The notes under the pieces: generated by a model
The model's database searches: none
Seen by the model: only the letters and a program-made list of their open reading frames with translations
What the model was told of the DNA's origin: nothing
Origin: Candidatus Sumerlaeaceae bacterium
Lineage (GTDB): Bacteria; Sumerlaeota; Sumerlaeia; Sumerlaeales; Sumerlaeaceae
DNA length: 64,000 nucleotides
Direction of reading: 5' to 3'
Assembly (NCBI GenBank): GCA_026418615.1
Contig: JAOAAY010000013.1
Coordinates: 25,447 to 89,446 of the forward strand
Part shown: positions 16,363 through 25,462 of the stretch, piece by piece
Layout of the letters: each line of letters starts with the position of its first letter
How positions within the stretch are numbered: position 1 is the stretch's first letter
Translations under genes and position numbers: made by a program

Positions 16363-19011
16363 TCAGACTCCGAACAGATCATCCAGCAGCGCCTGCACGC
16401 TCGGATAACGGTCGGCCGGACTTTTCTGAGTGCAGCGGGCAAACACTTCGTCAATTTTCGGCGGCAAGGTGGCTCTCAGCGTCGAGGGCCGCGGGAACGG
16501 CGCATGAACCTGCATCCGGGCGATTTCAACAGGATCCGTGATCTTTTTCACATCGAACGGCGTTCGTCCAGTCAAAAGAAAGTACAGAGTCATTCCCAAC
16601 GAATAGATATCTGTTCGGCAGTCAACTTCCGTTCCCATGATTTGCTCGGGAGCCATGTATTGCGGCGTACCGACCAGAGTTGGCTGGGAGTCGTCTTTGA
16701 GGCCGGCATTTGCGGCGGCCTCAGACAAAATGCGGGCCAGCCCGAAATCCACCACCTTCACTCCGCCTGACTGTCGCAAGATGACATTGCCCGGTTTGAT
16801 GTCGAGATGCAGGACCGACTGGGAATGCGCGTACATGAGAGCCTCGCACAATTGCCGGATGACGGAACGCACATCCTCCAACGACATGGGGCCCTTGCGG
16901 CGGACAACCTGCTTGAGATTTTCGCCTGCGACAAACTCCATGGCGATATAATAAAGGTTGTCCATGTGGCCGCAGTCAAAGATCGTGACAATGTTCGGAT
17001 GCGACAGTCGCGCCACAAGGCGGGCCTCGCGCAGGAAGGCCTCTTCGACATGTTGCGCGCCCATGCGGGGCATGGGAAAGGTTTTCAGGGCCACTTCGCG
17101 CTGCAAATGCTCGTCAAACGCTTTGTATACAATGGCCATGCCGCCGCGCCCGAGTTCATTTTGGATTGTGTAGCGCCCGCCGGCGCCGAACCGTGTGTCA
17201 GGGGCCTGCGTAATGCTCTCGCGAGTTACCGGCCGGAATCCAAAACCGGAGGACTCCGTCATGGGAACGGTTTGTGGCGGAGTCAGTGCGCGTGTGGCCA
17301 GGCGCGAGGTCGGTCGCGTGGGCGTCTCGGGTGACGGCTCCTCGCTTCGGTGTTTGGTATTCTCAAGATTGCGCAACCGAAATTCGGCGTCCTCATATTT
17401 GATATCGATCGTCAGTACCTGCCTGTACGCCCAGATCGCCGCATCAATGTCCGAGTCTTCCATGAGCCTGCCATATCGGTAGAACACCGGCAAATACTCG
17501 CTGACTGGAGGAAGAGTGTGCACCGCCTTGCTGAAAAGGTCTCGCGCAGCGCCAACTCGGCCGTGGTCGTAAAATGCGACGGCAAGAAAACCCATGGCGG
17601 CTGCCGAATCCGGGGAAGTCATGGGAACACGCTGAAGATATTCGATCGCTCTTGCCGTGTCGCCTTGCTTGAGGGCCAGGGACCCCGCTTTGAAAAAATT
17701 GCCCGCCGAGGCCCAGGCGCCGACAGCCTGCGTCAGATCTCCTGCGGCCTCATAACACTCCGCAGCACTGCGCCAATCGTGGGCCGACGCATAAGCGGCA
17801 GCCGCGGCTTTGAATTCGCGCGCTGTCGAATACATTTCCGCAGCCATGAGGGGTCGCTGCAGTTTCTCGTAGGCCCGGGCAGCAGATAAATAATCTTTGG
17901 CCCGTTTGTAACAGTCCACGGCCTGATTGTACTTCTCGGCTTCCTCGTAGAACCGTCCAGCCTCGATAAAATCGCCGCGATGCAAGGCTACCCGGGCTTG
18001 AAAATCTGCCACCATGCGGGTGTCGCCGATTTTTGCAAATGCGACACGAGCCTTCTCAGGCTGTTCGGCCTTCAGGTAGGCTTCCCCGGCGCGAGCCCAA
18101 TCCCCCGCCTGCTCGTACGCTTCCGCCGCCATAATCAGTTGACCCGAGAGTTCCAGCACTTGGGCTGCTCGCGCTTGCTGACCTGAGCGAACGAGGAGCG
18201 TTGCAGCACGAGCAAGAATTTCCGCGGCGTGATTGTCGCTAGTGGCTAGCGTCTCAAGGTCGGCACGATCCAGCACACCGAGCAGTTTTCCCACATTGCC
18301 AGCCTGTTCGTAGACCCGGATTGCGTCGAGATCGCGGTGCACCCGTTCCCACATTTCGCCCGCCTTGACGAAGGCAAAAGCGCGCTCGTACATAGCGGCA
18401 GCCTTCAAATAACTGTTGTCTTCAACGGCCTTTTCCGCGGCGAGCCGGAAATTGTTAATAGCCCTCTCTCGCAACCCCTCCTTTTCCGACAGGTTGCCGG
18501 CATCCTCGTATTTGCCGTCTTGCTCAAGCAATTCGATGGCCTGCTGGGGCAAGCCGGCCCTCTCGAATGCGGCGGCGCCACGCGTGAGAACTCCTGCCTT
18601 GGCAAAACAATCCCCCGCCTCAGCCCACATGTCGAGAGCCTCGTAGGCCTCTGCCGCTCCAAGGTAGTCGCCTTTGCGGTGCAAACGACGAGCAGATTTG
18701 AGGAGGTTTTTTTGGTAATTCGCGCCCTCGTAATTGACCGACTGACCACCGGTCAGCCGCAGCCAGACCGCCATAATGGTGTTCGCAATGGCCTCCTGCA
18801 CATACACGAGCACCACCAGCGCCAAAAGTCCGCCGACAAACAACCCCACCTGGTGGAACATTCCGAGTGCGGACTCAGCGATTCGAGGCAGGTCGTTCAT
18901 CAAGAACGAACGCTGCTCGTAAGCGACCATAGCCACGACCCCCCAAAATGCGAGACTGTACAGGGCGCGCGGCAATCCCGATTGTATGCCTGACCTCTGA
19001 GCCGATGTCAT
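16363..19011 (-). CDS. Membrane-anchored TPR protein with C-terminal serine/threonine protein kinase domain
   Basis: An 882-residue protein. The N-terminus has two hydrophobic segments (YSLAFWGVVAMVAY, then VGLFVGGLLALVVLVYV). A long array of tetratricopeptide/SEL-like helices (for example DYLGAAEAYEALDMWAEAGD) fills about residues 80-560, followed by a proline-rich linker. Residues 613-882 form a Hanks-type kinase: glycine loop LGRGGMAIVYK, VALK lysine, catalytic loop HLDIKPGN (735-742, Leu for the usual Arg, so a non-RD kinase), DFG and GTPQYMAPEQ. The order is the reverse of the common kinase-then-sensor layout. I chose the ATG at 19011, with GAGG 9 bases upstream. It is divergent from another TPR membrane gene. 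Its targets are unknown. Confidence 0.88.
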   Translation of the reverse strand: MTSAQRSGIQSGLPRALYSLAFWGVVAMVAYEQRSFLMNDLPRIAESALGMFHQVGLFVGGLLALVVLVYVQEAIANTIMAVWLRLTGGQSVNYEGANYQKNLLKSARRLHRKGDYLGAAEAYEALDMWAEAGDCFAKAGVLTRGAAAFERAGLPQQAIELLEQDGKYEDAGNLSEKEGLRERAINNFRLAAEKAVEDNSYLKAAAMYERAFAFVKAGEMWERVHRDLDAIRVYEQAGNVGKLLGVLDRADLETLATSDNHAAEILARAATLLVRSGQQARAAQVLELSGQLIMAAEAYEQAGDWARAGEAYLKAEQPEKARVAFAKIGDTRMVADFQARVALHRGDFIEAGRFYEEAEKYNQAVDCYKRAKDYLSAARAYEKLQRPLMAAEMYSTAREFKAAAAAYASAHDWRSAAECYEAAGDLTQAVGAWASAGNFFKAGSLALKQGDTARAIEYLQRVPMTSPDSAAAMGFLAVAFYDHGRVGAARDLFSKAVHTLPPVSEYLPVFYRYGRLMEDSDIDAAIWAYRQVLTIDIKYEDAEFRLRNLENTKHRSEEPSPETPTRPTSRLATRALTPPQTVPMTESSGFGFRPVTRESITQAPDTRFGAGGRYTIQNELGRGGMAIVYKAFDEHLQREVALKTFPMPRMGAQHVEEAFLREARLVARLSHPNIVTIFDCGHMDNLYYIAMEFVAGENLKQVVRRKGPMSLEDVRSVIRQLCEALMYAHSQSVLHLDIKPGNVILRQSGGVKVVDFGLARILSEAAANAGLKDDSQPTLVGTPQYMAPEQIMGTEVDCRTDIYSLGMTLYFLLTGRTPFDVKKITDPVEIARMQVHAPFPRPSTLRATLPPKIDEVFARCTQKSPADRYPSVQALLDDLFGV

Positions 19012-19238
19012 CTTAATCGCCCTCAATACTGCCGTGCAACCCCGGCTCGTCAATACGCAAGGTGTCACCGGCCTGCCCTGGCGATGAATGCCGATAGCAA
19101 GCCGGTCGCGGGTAAAGTTCATAGGCTTATGCGGAATCCTCTTGCGAACGCCGCGCGGGTGTAGTGCAAGGATGGTGGTTGGAGCAGTTTTGACTGCTGA
19201 CTTGTGCTGGATACCACACCGCGTTGAGGTTACGGCTG

Positions 19239-20648
19239 ATGAGCCACGCTCCTGCTGATGTAGAAGAATTCCTTGGCTTGGCCTGTCAAGCAGTTGACCG
19301 GCAGGACTACGCACGCGCCATCGCTTATGTCCGGCGGGCATACGAACTTGCTCCGATGCGCCAGGACATTAAGGAGATGCTTGCGTCGCTGCTCGTCATC
19401 AGTTCCGAAACCACTGATGAACGGGTGACCTACCGCGAGGGCCGAAACGCCGCCTCTGTCGGTGCCGATGAAGACCTTGACGATCCGGCCTGCAAAGAGC
19501 CGGCCTCATTGGGACAAACCTCGTCGTTCGGGGTCGCCGAGTTTATACGGACGGGTTCCCACTCGCGATCTGCAACTGTTTTTCCAGATCACGATGACGA
19601 TTTGGATCCCATTGGCGCGTCAAACGAGGAATCGAATGACTTTGCAGCCCAAGTAGCCTTGCGAATTCGGGAGGGGCGCTCGCTGACCGATGCCGGGCAA
19701 CGGTGCGACACACCGGGCAAAACGCCGGCAGCGCGACCGGTGGCGCGGGTATTCCCATCGTCCGCCCAAGATCAAACGACCCCGGTCGTCGAGGGCCGTA
19801 CTCCTGCTCCGGAATCTCGCGTGCAGAATCCCGCTGAAGCGCCCCTCGCGCCGCGCAAACAGACCCGCAAACCCCCAGCCGCAACCGAGGGCCTTGACCT
19901 GGACACAGGCGCCAAAGTCCGACATGTCGGACCGCGATTGCCCGGCCGGTATTTTGCCTCGATATTTGTGTATAGTTTTATTGCGTTGTTTGTGGCCGCG
20001 GCGGGGGCAGTCAGTCATTTCCGACTGATCCGCGGGCATGCGGCTGACCGCGTATCCGCTCAGGGGTCCGCCCAAGCCGCCCCAAACGACGGTCAGCCAC
20101 GCAGGTCATCGAAGGGCACGGAGCAGGAGATTTTGCGGTTGGCTGAGGACTACCTGCGCTCCAAACGGTTTGACGACGCAATCACGCTTCTGGCCCCGTC
20201 CGGCAATCTGGGCATTGAGGCGACTCTCAGTCCTCCGGCCCGGCAAACACTTGCCCGGGCATACGAAGGCAAGGCCACAGAGTTGCTGCAGAAAAACCTC
20301 GTGGAAGCCTCCGTACCGTATTATCGCAAAGCGGCTGAGTTGAACCCCGAGAGTGCAAATGCGAAACTTCTTTTGGGCAATGCGCTCTATTTCTGCGGTC
20401 TGGCTTACGACCGCAACAGTAAGGAGGCCAAGCGGTTCTTTGCTGATTCGCTGCAAGCCGTGAATGAAAGCCTTGAACTCGACCGTGGGAACCTGCAGGC
20501 CTATGAACGGCTTGCTTCAGTGTACGAGGCCTTACAGCAGAACGCTCAGGCTCGCGCCGCTCTGGATAAAATTGTCCAGATTGCGCCTGCCAGTCCGGCT
20601 GCTTCCCGGGCCCAGGATCAGATTCGGGCACTGAGCATGAGCAAATAA
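19239..20648 (+). CDS. TPR-containing single-pass membrane protein
   Basis: A 469-residue protein of unknown function. The N-terminal 50 residues form TPR-like helices (VEEFLGLACQAVDRQDYARA). A low-complexity, proline- and serine-rich region leads to one membrane segment (FASIFVYSFIALFVAAAGAV, about residues 239-258). The C-terminal part, probably outside the cytoplasm, has several TPRs (AEDYLRSKRFDDAITLL, YYRKAAELNPESANAKLLLG, LASVYEALQQNAQARAALD). The ATG at 19239 has GAGG 9 bases upstream. It is divergent from the TPR kinase across 227 bases, so the two may share regulation and could work together, which is inference. No enzymatic motif was recognised. Confidence 0.8.
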   Translation: MSHAPADVEEFLGLACQAVDRQDYARAIAYVRRAYELAPMRQDIKEMLASLLVISSETTDERVTYREGRNAASVGADEDLDDPACKEPASLGQTSSFGVAEFIRTGSHSRSATVFPDHDDDLDPIGASNEESNDFAAQVALRIREGRSLTDAGQRCDTPGKTPAARPVARVFPSSAQDQTTPVVEGRTPAPESRVQNPAEAPLAPRKQTRKPPAATEGLDLDTGAKVRHVGPRLPGRYFASIFVYSFIALFVAAAGAVSHFRLIRGHAADRVSAQGSAQAAPNDGQPRRSSKGTEQEILRLAEDYLRSKRFDDAITLLAPSGNLGIEATLSPPARQTLARAYEGKATELLQKNLVEASVPYYRKAAELNPESANAKLLLGNALYFCGLAYDRNSKEAKRFFADSLQAVNESLELDRGNLQAYERLASVYEALQQNAQARAALDKIVQIAPASPAASRAQDQIRALSMSK

Positions 20649-20682
20649 CTGTCTCAGGGAGGCTTCTCCCATCGCTACCATT

Positions 20683-21378
20683 GTGCAGCGCCGATCTCCG
20701 TTCCCCGTGCCGGGATCGGTTCTTATTGTCCCGTCGCTCTTGAGTGCCGACTTTTCGCAACTCGCCACCGAGTTGCGGCGGGTGGAGCGCGCCGGATGCA
20801 CATGGATTCACTTGGATATCATGGACAACCATTTCGTGCCGAATCTGACATTCGGCCCGCCCGTGGTTGCGAGTTTGCGCAAAGTTACGAACAAATTGTT
20901 TTTCGACACCCACTTAATGGTGACAGATCCCGGTTCACTGATCGAACCCTTCGCTCAGGCTGGCGCTCAATTGCTGACGGTTCATGCCGAGGCCGCGCGA
21001 AAGCAATTGCCAGACTTGCTCAAATCCATTCGCGCCCATGGCATGAAAGCGGGTGTCTCCATCAAACCCGCGACACCGGTCTCCGCAATCGAGGAAATCC
21101 TGCCGCAGACCGACCTTGTGCTCGTGATGACGGTGGAACCCGGTTTTGGGGGGCAGACGCTCATGCCGGCGTGCCTTAATAAAATCCGGACGCTCAAGAA
21201 ACTCCGCTCCGTAAAGAGAGGCCGTTTTCTTATCGAAGTGGATGGCGGGATTAATGTGTCCACGATCGAATTGGCTGTCGCGGCGGGGGCGGAACTGCTT
21301 GTTGCGGGTTCTGCCGTCTTTTCCGGCGGCTCGGTCAGCCGGAATGTTGCCGCCTTGCGACAGGCGGCCGGGGTTTAA
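20683..21378 (+). CDS. rpe: Ribulose-phosphate 3-epimerase
   Basis: Interconverts ribulose 5-phosphate and xylulose 5-phosphate in the pentose phosphate pathway. The TIM-barrel motifs are all present: IVPSLLSADFSQL, WIHLDIMDNHFVPNLTFGP (metal-binding His and Asp), FFDTHLMVTDP, TVHAEA, VMTVEPGFGGQ (where the usual V-N-P-G is V-E-P-G) and EVDGGIN. The start is uncertain: GTG at 20683 is used, but GGGAGG lies about 20 bases upstream, so initiation nearer 20671 on a rare codon is possible. It follows the TPR membrane gene by 34 bases and is probably cotranscribed. Confidence 0.93.
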   Translation: MQRRSPFPVPGSVLIVPSLLSADFSQLATELRRVERAGCTWIHLDIMDNHFVPNLTFGPPVVASLRKVTNKLFFDTHLMVTDPGSLIEPFAQAGAQLLTVHAEAARKQLPDLLKSIRAHGMKAGVSIKPATPVSAIEEILPQTDLVLVMTVEPGFGGQTLMPACLNKIRTLKKLRSVKRGRFLIEVDGGINVSTIELAVAAGAELLVAGSAVFSGGSVSRNVAALRQAAGV

Positions 21379-21472
21379 ATGTTTGTTGCAGCGTCGAATG
21401 GCTTGACGCGGTCAGTTGCGCTCCGTAGCGTCCCTTGGCACGGATTAAGATTGCATCACAAGGTCTGCACGG

Positions 21473-22105
21473 ATGGTTCGATTCATCGTTCGACAGTGGC
21501 GGTGGACGGTTAAACTTTTGCCGATAGTGCTCGTGGCTAGCGGCGCTGCCGGCGTTCTTGTTGGATGCTCCACGCTGGCTAATGTGACGAAAAAGGATGC
21601 TCCGCCGGCGCCCACCGAACTGGTCATTCCGGATTTTCCGACGGCGCGCGAGCAGTATAGTTATGCTGCGTCGTTCCAGCGCGCGCAGGTGCTCTCGACC
21701 GACCGCAAAAAGCGTGATGCCCAACTGGAAAGGATCGCGTCTGTTCACGCCCGGGTTGTGCAACTATTCCCCGATGACAGGGTGTTTACTCCCCTTTCGG
21801 AACTTGCCATCGCGGATTGCCGTGCGTCTCAGGACAGGCAACAGGAGGCCATTGCCGCATTCCAACGAGTTGTCCAGCGGCATCCGGAGAACGACTACAT
21901 TCAGGCGCGCGGTCTCTACTCGATAGCCCGCTCCATGGATCGTCTCGGTCAGTACGAGCAAGCCAAGGGCATCTACCGTCAGGTCATGGAGCGGTACGCG
22001 AATTCGGAGAAAGAAATTGTCCGCATTATTGGGAAGAAGGCGCAGGCCAATTATCTACAGGTGCGCGAGCAGCCCGTGAACGCGCGCCGAAACCGCCGCG
22101 GGTAA
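21473..22105 (+). CDS. TPR-repeat outer-membrane-type lipoprotein
   Basis: A 210-residue exported lipoprotein: basic N-terminus, hydrophobic LLPIVLVASGAAGV, then the lipobox LVGC, giving a mature N-terminal lipid-bearing Cys. The mature part has TPR-type helices (LSELAIADCRASQDRQQEAI, AFQRVVQRHPENDY, LGQYEQAKGIYRQVMERY). The layout resembles periplasmic TPR lipoproteins such as the BamD family, but the protein is shorter and I do not see enough to call BamD. It follows rpe by 94 bases on the same strand and meets the Hsp70 gene convergently. Confidence 0.78.
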   Translation: MVRFIVRQWRWTVKLLPIVLVASGAAGVLVGCSTLANVTKKDAPPAPTELVIPDFPTAREQYSYAASFQRAQVLSTDRKKRDAQLERIASVHARVVQLFPDDRVFTPLSELAIADCRASQDRQQEAIAAFQRVVQRHPENDYIQARGLYSIARSMDRLGQYEQAKGIYRQVMERYANSEKEIVRIIGKKAQANYLQVREQPVNARRNRRG

Positions 22106-22123
22106 CGGCAAGCCTTCACCGGT

Positions 22124-23950
22124 TCAATAAATTAGATCCTCGTCTCCGGAGTCGAGCATGAGCAATTCCGCCGCCAGTTCGGCACTGAGTTGCTCGAGTC
22201 GCTCGAAAGCCTTTTCGATGTCAGCCAGCACGCCTGCGGCGACGGCTAAATCAAACTTAAAAATGGCCTCCTTGATCGCAAGGGCGACCGTGGGATCCAA
22301 AGGTTTGTCCTCTTTGTTCAAAAGTTGTTGCAGGCGCGCTGACATGACCGCACCGGACTCGCGCAGTTGGATTTTTCGCAGGAACGCCTGGTCCTCAGCA
22401 GCCGCCTCCTCCGCAACAGCCAGAATCTGCTTTGTCGCCTCGCCACTGAGTTGTCCGATAGATTCGATCACGATGGATTTTGAGGTCCCACTCGTGACAT
22501 CGGTGGCGGAAACCTGAAGAATGCCATTTGCATCAATCTGAAAGCACACATTGATCTCCGGGATTTCCTTGGGCGCCGGAGAAATCCCGGTCAGTTGAAA
22601 CACGCCGAGAAGATGGTTTTCGGCGGCGATTTTACGCTCTCCCTGTAAGACCTTGATTTTCACCGTCGTCTGGTTGTCGCGCACAGTGGTAAAGGTTTTG
22701 TTAACCGTGGTGGGGATGGAACTGTTCCGCGGAATCAGGACGCTGAACAAGCCGCCGCTCAATTCGATCCCCAGAGAAAGGGGCGTGACATCGAGTAACA
22801 GGACCTCGCGCAGGCCGCCGCTGAGGATGCTCGCCTGGACAGCCGCACCGGCGGCGACAGCCTCATCGGGATTCAGGCTTCGGTTGGGTTCGCACCCGAA
22901 ATATCGCCGCACCGTTTCCTGTACTGCCGGAATTCGGGTTGACCCGCCGACCAGCAGCACGCTGGCTATATCTCTAATGGCCAGATGACTGTCGGCGATC
23001 GCCGCCTCGCAGCATTCGATCAAACGCGGCCACAACGGGCGCGCCAGTTGCTCCAGTTCCGACCTCATCACCGTATAGTTGAGATGCAGCGGGCCGCCAT
23101 CACCTGCGGCGATAAAAGGCAGCGACAAGAGCGTTTGCTGCATGGACGACAACTCGCATTTGACCTTTTCAACCGCCTCGCGCAGGCGCTGCGCGGCTTG
23201 AACATCCGCGAGCAAATTCACGCCGGTTTCCTCTTCGAACAACCGGGCAAAATGCGCCATCAACAACTCATCAATATTGTCGCCGCCAAGGAATGTGTCG
23301 CCGCGGGTAGACCTCACCTCAAAGACATCGCGGTTCACATGCAACACCGAGACATCCAGCGTCCCGCCGCCGAAGTCGAACACCGCAAGATTTTGCTCGA
23401 CGCTGCGATCCACTCCAAAGGCCAAGGCCGCAGCGGTCGGTTCGTTGATGATACGCATGACATCGAGGCCGGCGAGTTCCCCGGCCCGTTTGGTGGCCGA
23501 CCGCTGGTTGTCATTGAAATAGGCGGGAACGGTGATCACCGCGCGGGTGATCTCCTCGCCAAAAAAATCCTCGGCCGTGCGCCTCATCTTGCGCAGGATG
23601 TGCGCGGAGACTTCCTCAGGGGTGACTTTGGTCCACCCCACATCTACGAGAATTGAATCGTCCGGCCCGCGGACCAGATCATAACCGATCCCCCTCAACC
23701 GTTCCGGAGTCAGTTCGGAATACCGCAGGCCCATAAACCGCTTGATGGAGCGAACCGCCTGTTTTGGGCTTGTCACGACCTGCCGCTTCGCGAGTTCCCC
23801 CACGATAATCTCGTTCGGCCCCTTGAAAAGCACGACAGACGGGGTGGTTTTCGAGCCTTCGGAATTGGGGATGACCTGAATCTGCCCATGTTCATAATAG
23901 GCTACGACAGAGTTGGTCGTGCCCAAATCTATGCCGATGATTCGATCCAC
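22124..23950 (-). CDS. dnaK: Hsp70-family chaperone (first copy)
   Basis: Chaperone of 608 residues with a complete nucleotide-binding domain (IIGIDLGTTNSVVAYYEHGQ, VITVPAYFNDNQRSATKRAG, INEPTAAALAFG, FDFGGGTLDVSVL, LLVGGSTRIPAVQ), the canonical interdomain linker VLLLDVTPLSLG and a substrate-binding domain. The lid is short and ends in DSGDEDLIY without an EEVD motif. It is slightly shorter than DnaK (about 640) and more divergent, near the HscA/HscC-like range, so the housekeeping DnaK may lie elsewhere. Its start follows immediately after the stop of a J-domain gene that is probably its partner. No GrpE gene is in this operon. Confidence 0.9.
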   Translation of the reverse strand: MDRIIGIDLGTTNSVVAYYEHGQIQVIPNSEGSKTTPSVVLFKGPNEIIVGELAKRQVVTSPKQAVRSIKRFMGLRYSELTPERLRGIGYDLVRGPDDSILVDVGWTKVTPEEVSAHILRKMRRTAEDFFGEEITRAVITVPAYFNDNQRSATKRAGELAGLDVMRIINEPTAAALAFGVDRSVEQNLAVFDFGGGTLDVSVLHVNRDVFEVRSTRGDTFLGGDNIDELLMAHFARLFEEETGVNLLADVQAAQRLREAVEKVKCELSSMQQTLLSLPFIAAGDGGPLHLNYTVMRSELEQLARPLWPRLIECCEAAIADSHLAIRDIASVLLVGGSTRIPAVQETVRRYFGCEPNRSLNPDEAVAAGAAVQASILSGGLREVLLLDVTPLSLGIELSGGLFSVLIPRNSSIPTTVNKTFTTVRDNQTTVKIKVLQGERKIAAENHLLGVFQLTGISPAPKEIPEINVCFQIDANGILQVSATDVTSGTSKSIVIESIGQLSGEATKQILAVAEEAAAEDQAFLRKIQLRESGAVMSARLQQLLNKEDKPLDPTVALAIKEAIFKFDLAVAAGVLADIEKAFERLEQLSAELAAELLMLDSGDEDLIY

Positions 23951-24712
23951 TTACTTTTTACGGAACAGGCGCCCAAAAATGGACTTAGCCCGGTTTGGTC
24001 GCAAGGCCGCCAGAGCCGCTTTCGCGCGCGCGTTTTCAGGATCCCATTTGAGGATTTCCTCATAAGTAGCAATCGCCATCGAACGGCTGTTGATGGCCTC
24101 GTAGAGTTCTGCGAGGATCAAGCGGTGTTCGCTGTTATACGGGTCAATTTCGATGGCTCGTTTCGCAGCCTCGACGGCGCGGGTGAAACCGCGACGGCTC
24201 CGGAGCAAAGCCATAGCGAGATGCGAGAAATAGGTTGCCTCGGAGTCGTTGTTTTTGACGGCCACCTCAAAAAATTCCGTCGCTTTGACATAGTCTCCGG
24301 CCGCGAAACACTGTTTGCCTCCGTTGAATGCGCGGCGGGCAACGGAGGCCTTGTTTTGATCGAAACCTCCCGGGGTTTGTCCGCCAGTACCAGCCTTGGG
24401 CATCGTGCCGCTGGAACCAGGGCTCCGGGTGCGCCCGCCCGTTTCGTCGGGCTTCGGCGCCTCGGCAGGACTGATAGACGCCCCGCCAGCGTTTGCGAGA
24501 CTCCGATCATACGCTGCACGCTTTTCTTTGTCTTTCAGAACATTATAGGCTGCCGACACCAAACCGAAGTGCTGCTCAAACTCGCGTTTTTTCTCCGGCG
24601 TGTCGGCCTTGTCCGGATGATACTTTTGGGCAAGGCGATGGTAAGCCATCTGAATCTCGCGGATGTCCGCGGTTTTGGGAACCCCGAGTATTTCGTAGTG
24701 GGTCTTGCTCAT
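23951..24712 (-). CDS. J-domain protein with C-terminal TPRs
   Basis: A 253-residue co-chaperone. Residues 4-70 are a J domain with intact HPD (QKYHPDKAD, His32-Pro33-Asp34) that would stimulate the ATPase of the adjacent Hsp70. There is no zinc-finger or C-terminal DnaJ domain. Instead a glycine/proline-rich linker leads to TPR helices (ARRAFNGGKQCFAAGDYVKA, ATYFSHLAMALLRSRRGFT, RAIEIDPYNSEHRLILAELY). It is therefore a type III J protein that would recruit its own client or a membrane partner. The start overlaps the stop of the membrane TPR gene (ATGA) and the stop touches the hsp70 start, a tightly coupled three-gene operon. Confidence 0.9.
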   Translation of the reverse strand: MSKTHYEILGVPKTADIREIQMAYHRLAQKYHPDKADTPEKKREFEQHFGLVSAAYNVLKDKEKRAAYDRSLANAGGASISPAEAPKPDETGGRTRSPGSSGTMPKAGTGGQTPGGFDQNKASVARRAFNGGKQCFAAGDYVKATEFFEVAVKNNDSEATYFSHLAMALLRSRRGFTRAVEAAKRAIEIDPYNSEHRLILAELYEAINSRSMAIATYEEILKWDPENARAKAALAALRPNRAKSIFGRLFRKK

Positions 24713-25314
24713 GGGTAGACTTTATCCGAACCCGTAACACCTGCAATTTGCAACAACCGCTGTTTTCTCGAGCACGCGCGGGACGCCTCTTCACTCTCTG
24801 GGTAGCGGGCAATGACCTCATCCATATAACCTAACGCGGCGTTCATATTGCCCCGCTGGGCCTCTGCATCCGCCATCCGGTTGAGAGCCATGACCGCCTG
24901 CTCGGGAGAAAGAACTCCGCTGGAGAGAATGCGGCCTCGCTCTGCCAGAAATTGGTCCACCATACCCCGACGCAGATACTCCTCGCTGAGTTGCAGCGAT
25001 GCTTCGGCATCGTGCGGCCTTTCGCGGACCAACTGTTCAAGCACCTTCAATTTATCCTCCAAAAGCCCCACCCCTCTTGCAACTGTCGTGGCCGTCCGCT
25101 CGTTTGGTTTACGCGCGGCCGCGCCGTCCTTAAAGCCTAGCAGACCATCCACAACCGAAACTGCCACAAATCGCGTTATGATAGCCCCGATAACCATAAC
25201 TCCAAAAAGAATTGCCAGGCTGATTGCAATGGACCACGGGTCGTTGATGCTGAGAAACCCAACCGCATACAGATAACTGAGGATTACTCCGACTATTAGC
25301 AGTTCAACCAGCAT
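24709..25314 (-). CDS. Membrane protein with cytoplasmic TPR-like domain
   Basis: A 201-residue protein with two N-terminal membrane segments (LVELLIVGVILSYLYAVGFL and SIAISLAILFGVMVIGAIIT), then a helical region with TPR-like repeats (LEQLVRERPHDAEASLQLSE, MALNRMADAEAQRGNMNAAL, ARYPESEEASRACSRKQRLL). The ATG at 25314 has GAGG 8 bases upstream; an in-frame extension to 25350 lacks support. It is the first gene of the operon with the J/TPR protein and Hsp70, suggesting that it brings this chaperone pair to the membrane. Function is otherwise unknown. Confidence 0.78.
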   Translation of the reverse strand: MLVELLIVGVILSYLYAVGFLSINDPWSIAISLAILFGVMVIGAIITRFVAVSVVDGLLGFKDGAAARKPNERTATTVARGVGLLEDKLKVLEQLVRERPHDAEASLQLSEEYLRRGMVDQFLAERGRILSSGVLSPEQAVMALNRMADAEAQRGNMNAALGYMDEVIARYPESEEASRACSRKQRLLQIAGVTGSDKVYP

Positions 25315-25462
25315 CGCAGGTTCCTCGTAATCTCGCTCGCATCCCTCCACCCTAACAGTTCAATTGAGGGCACGCTTCGTAACACTATACTGAGCCACCA
25401 GCCCTTGTGGTGGCATTCCGGACTCGTGCGCGGGCAGGCACACCCGCACAATCGTCTGCAGT

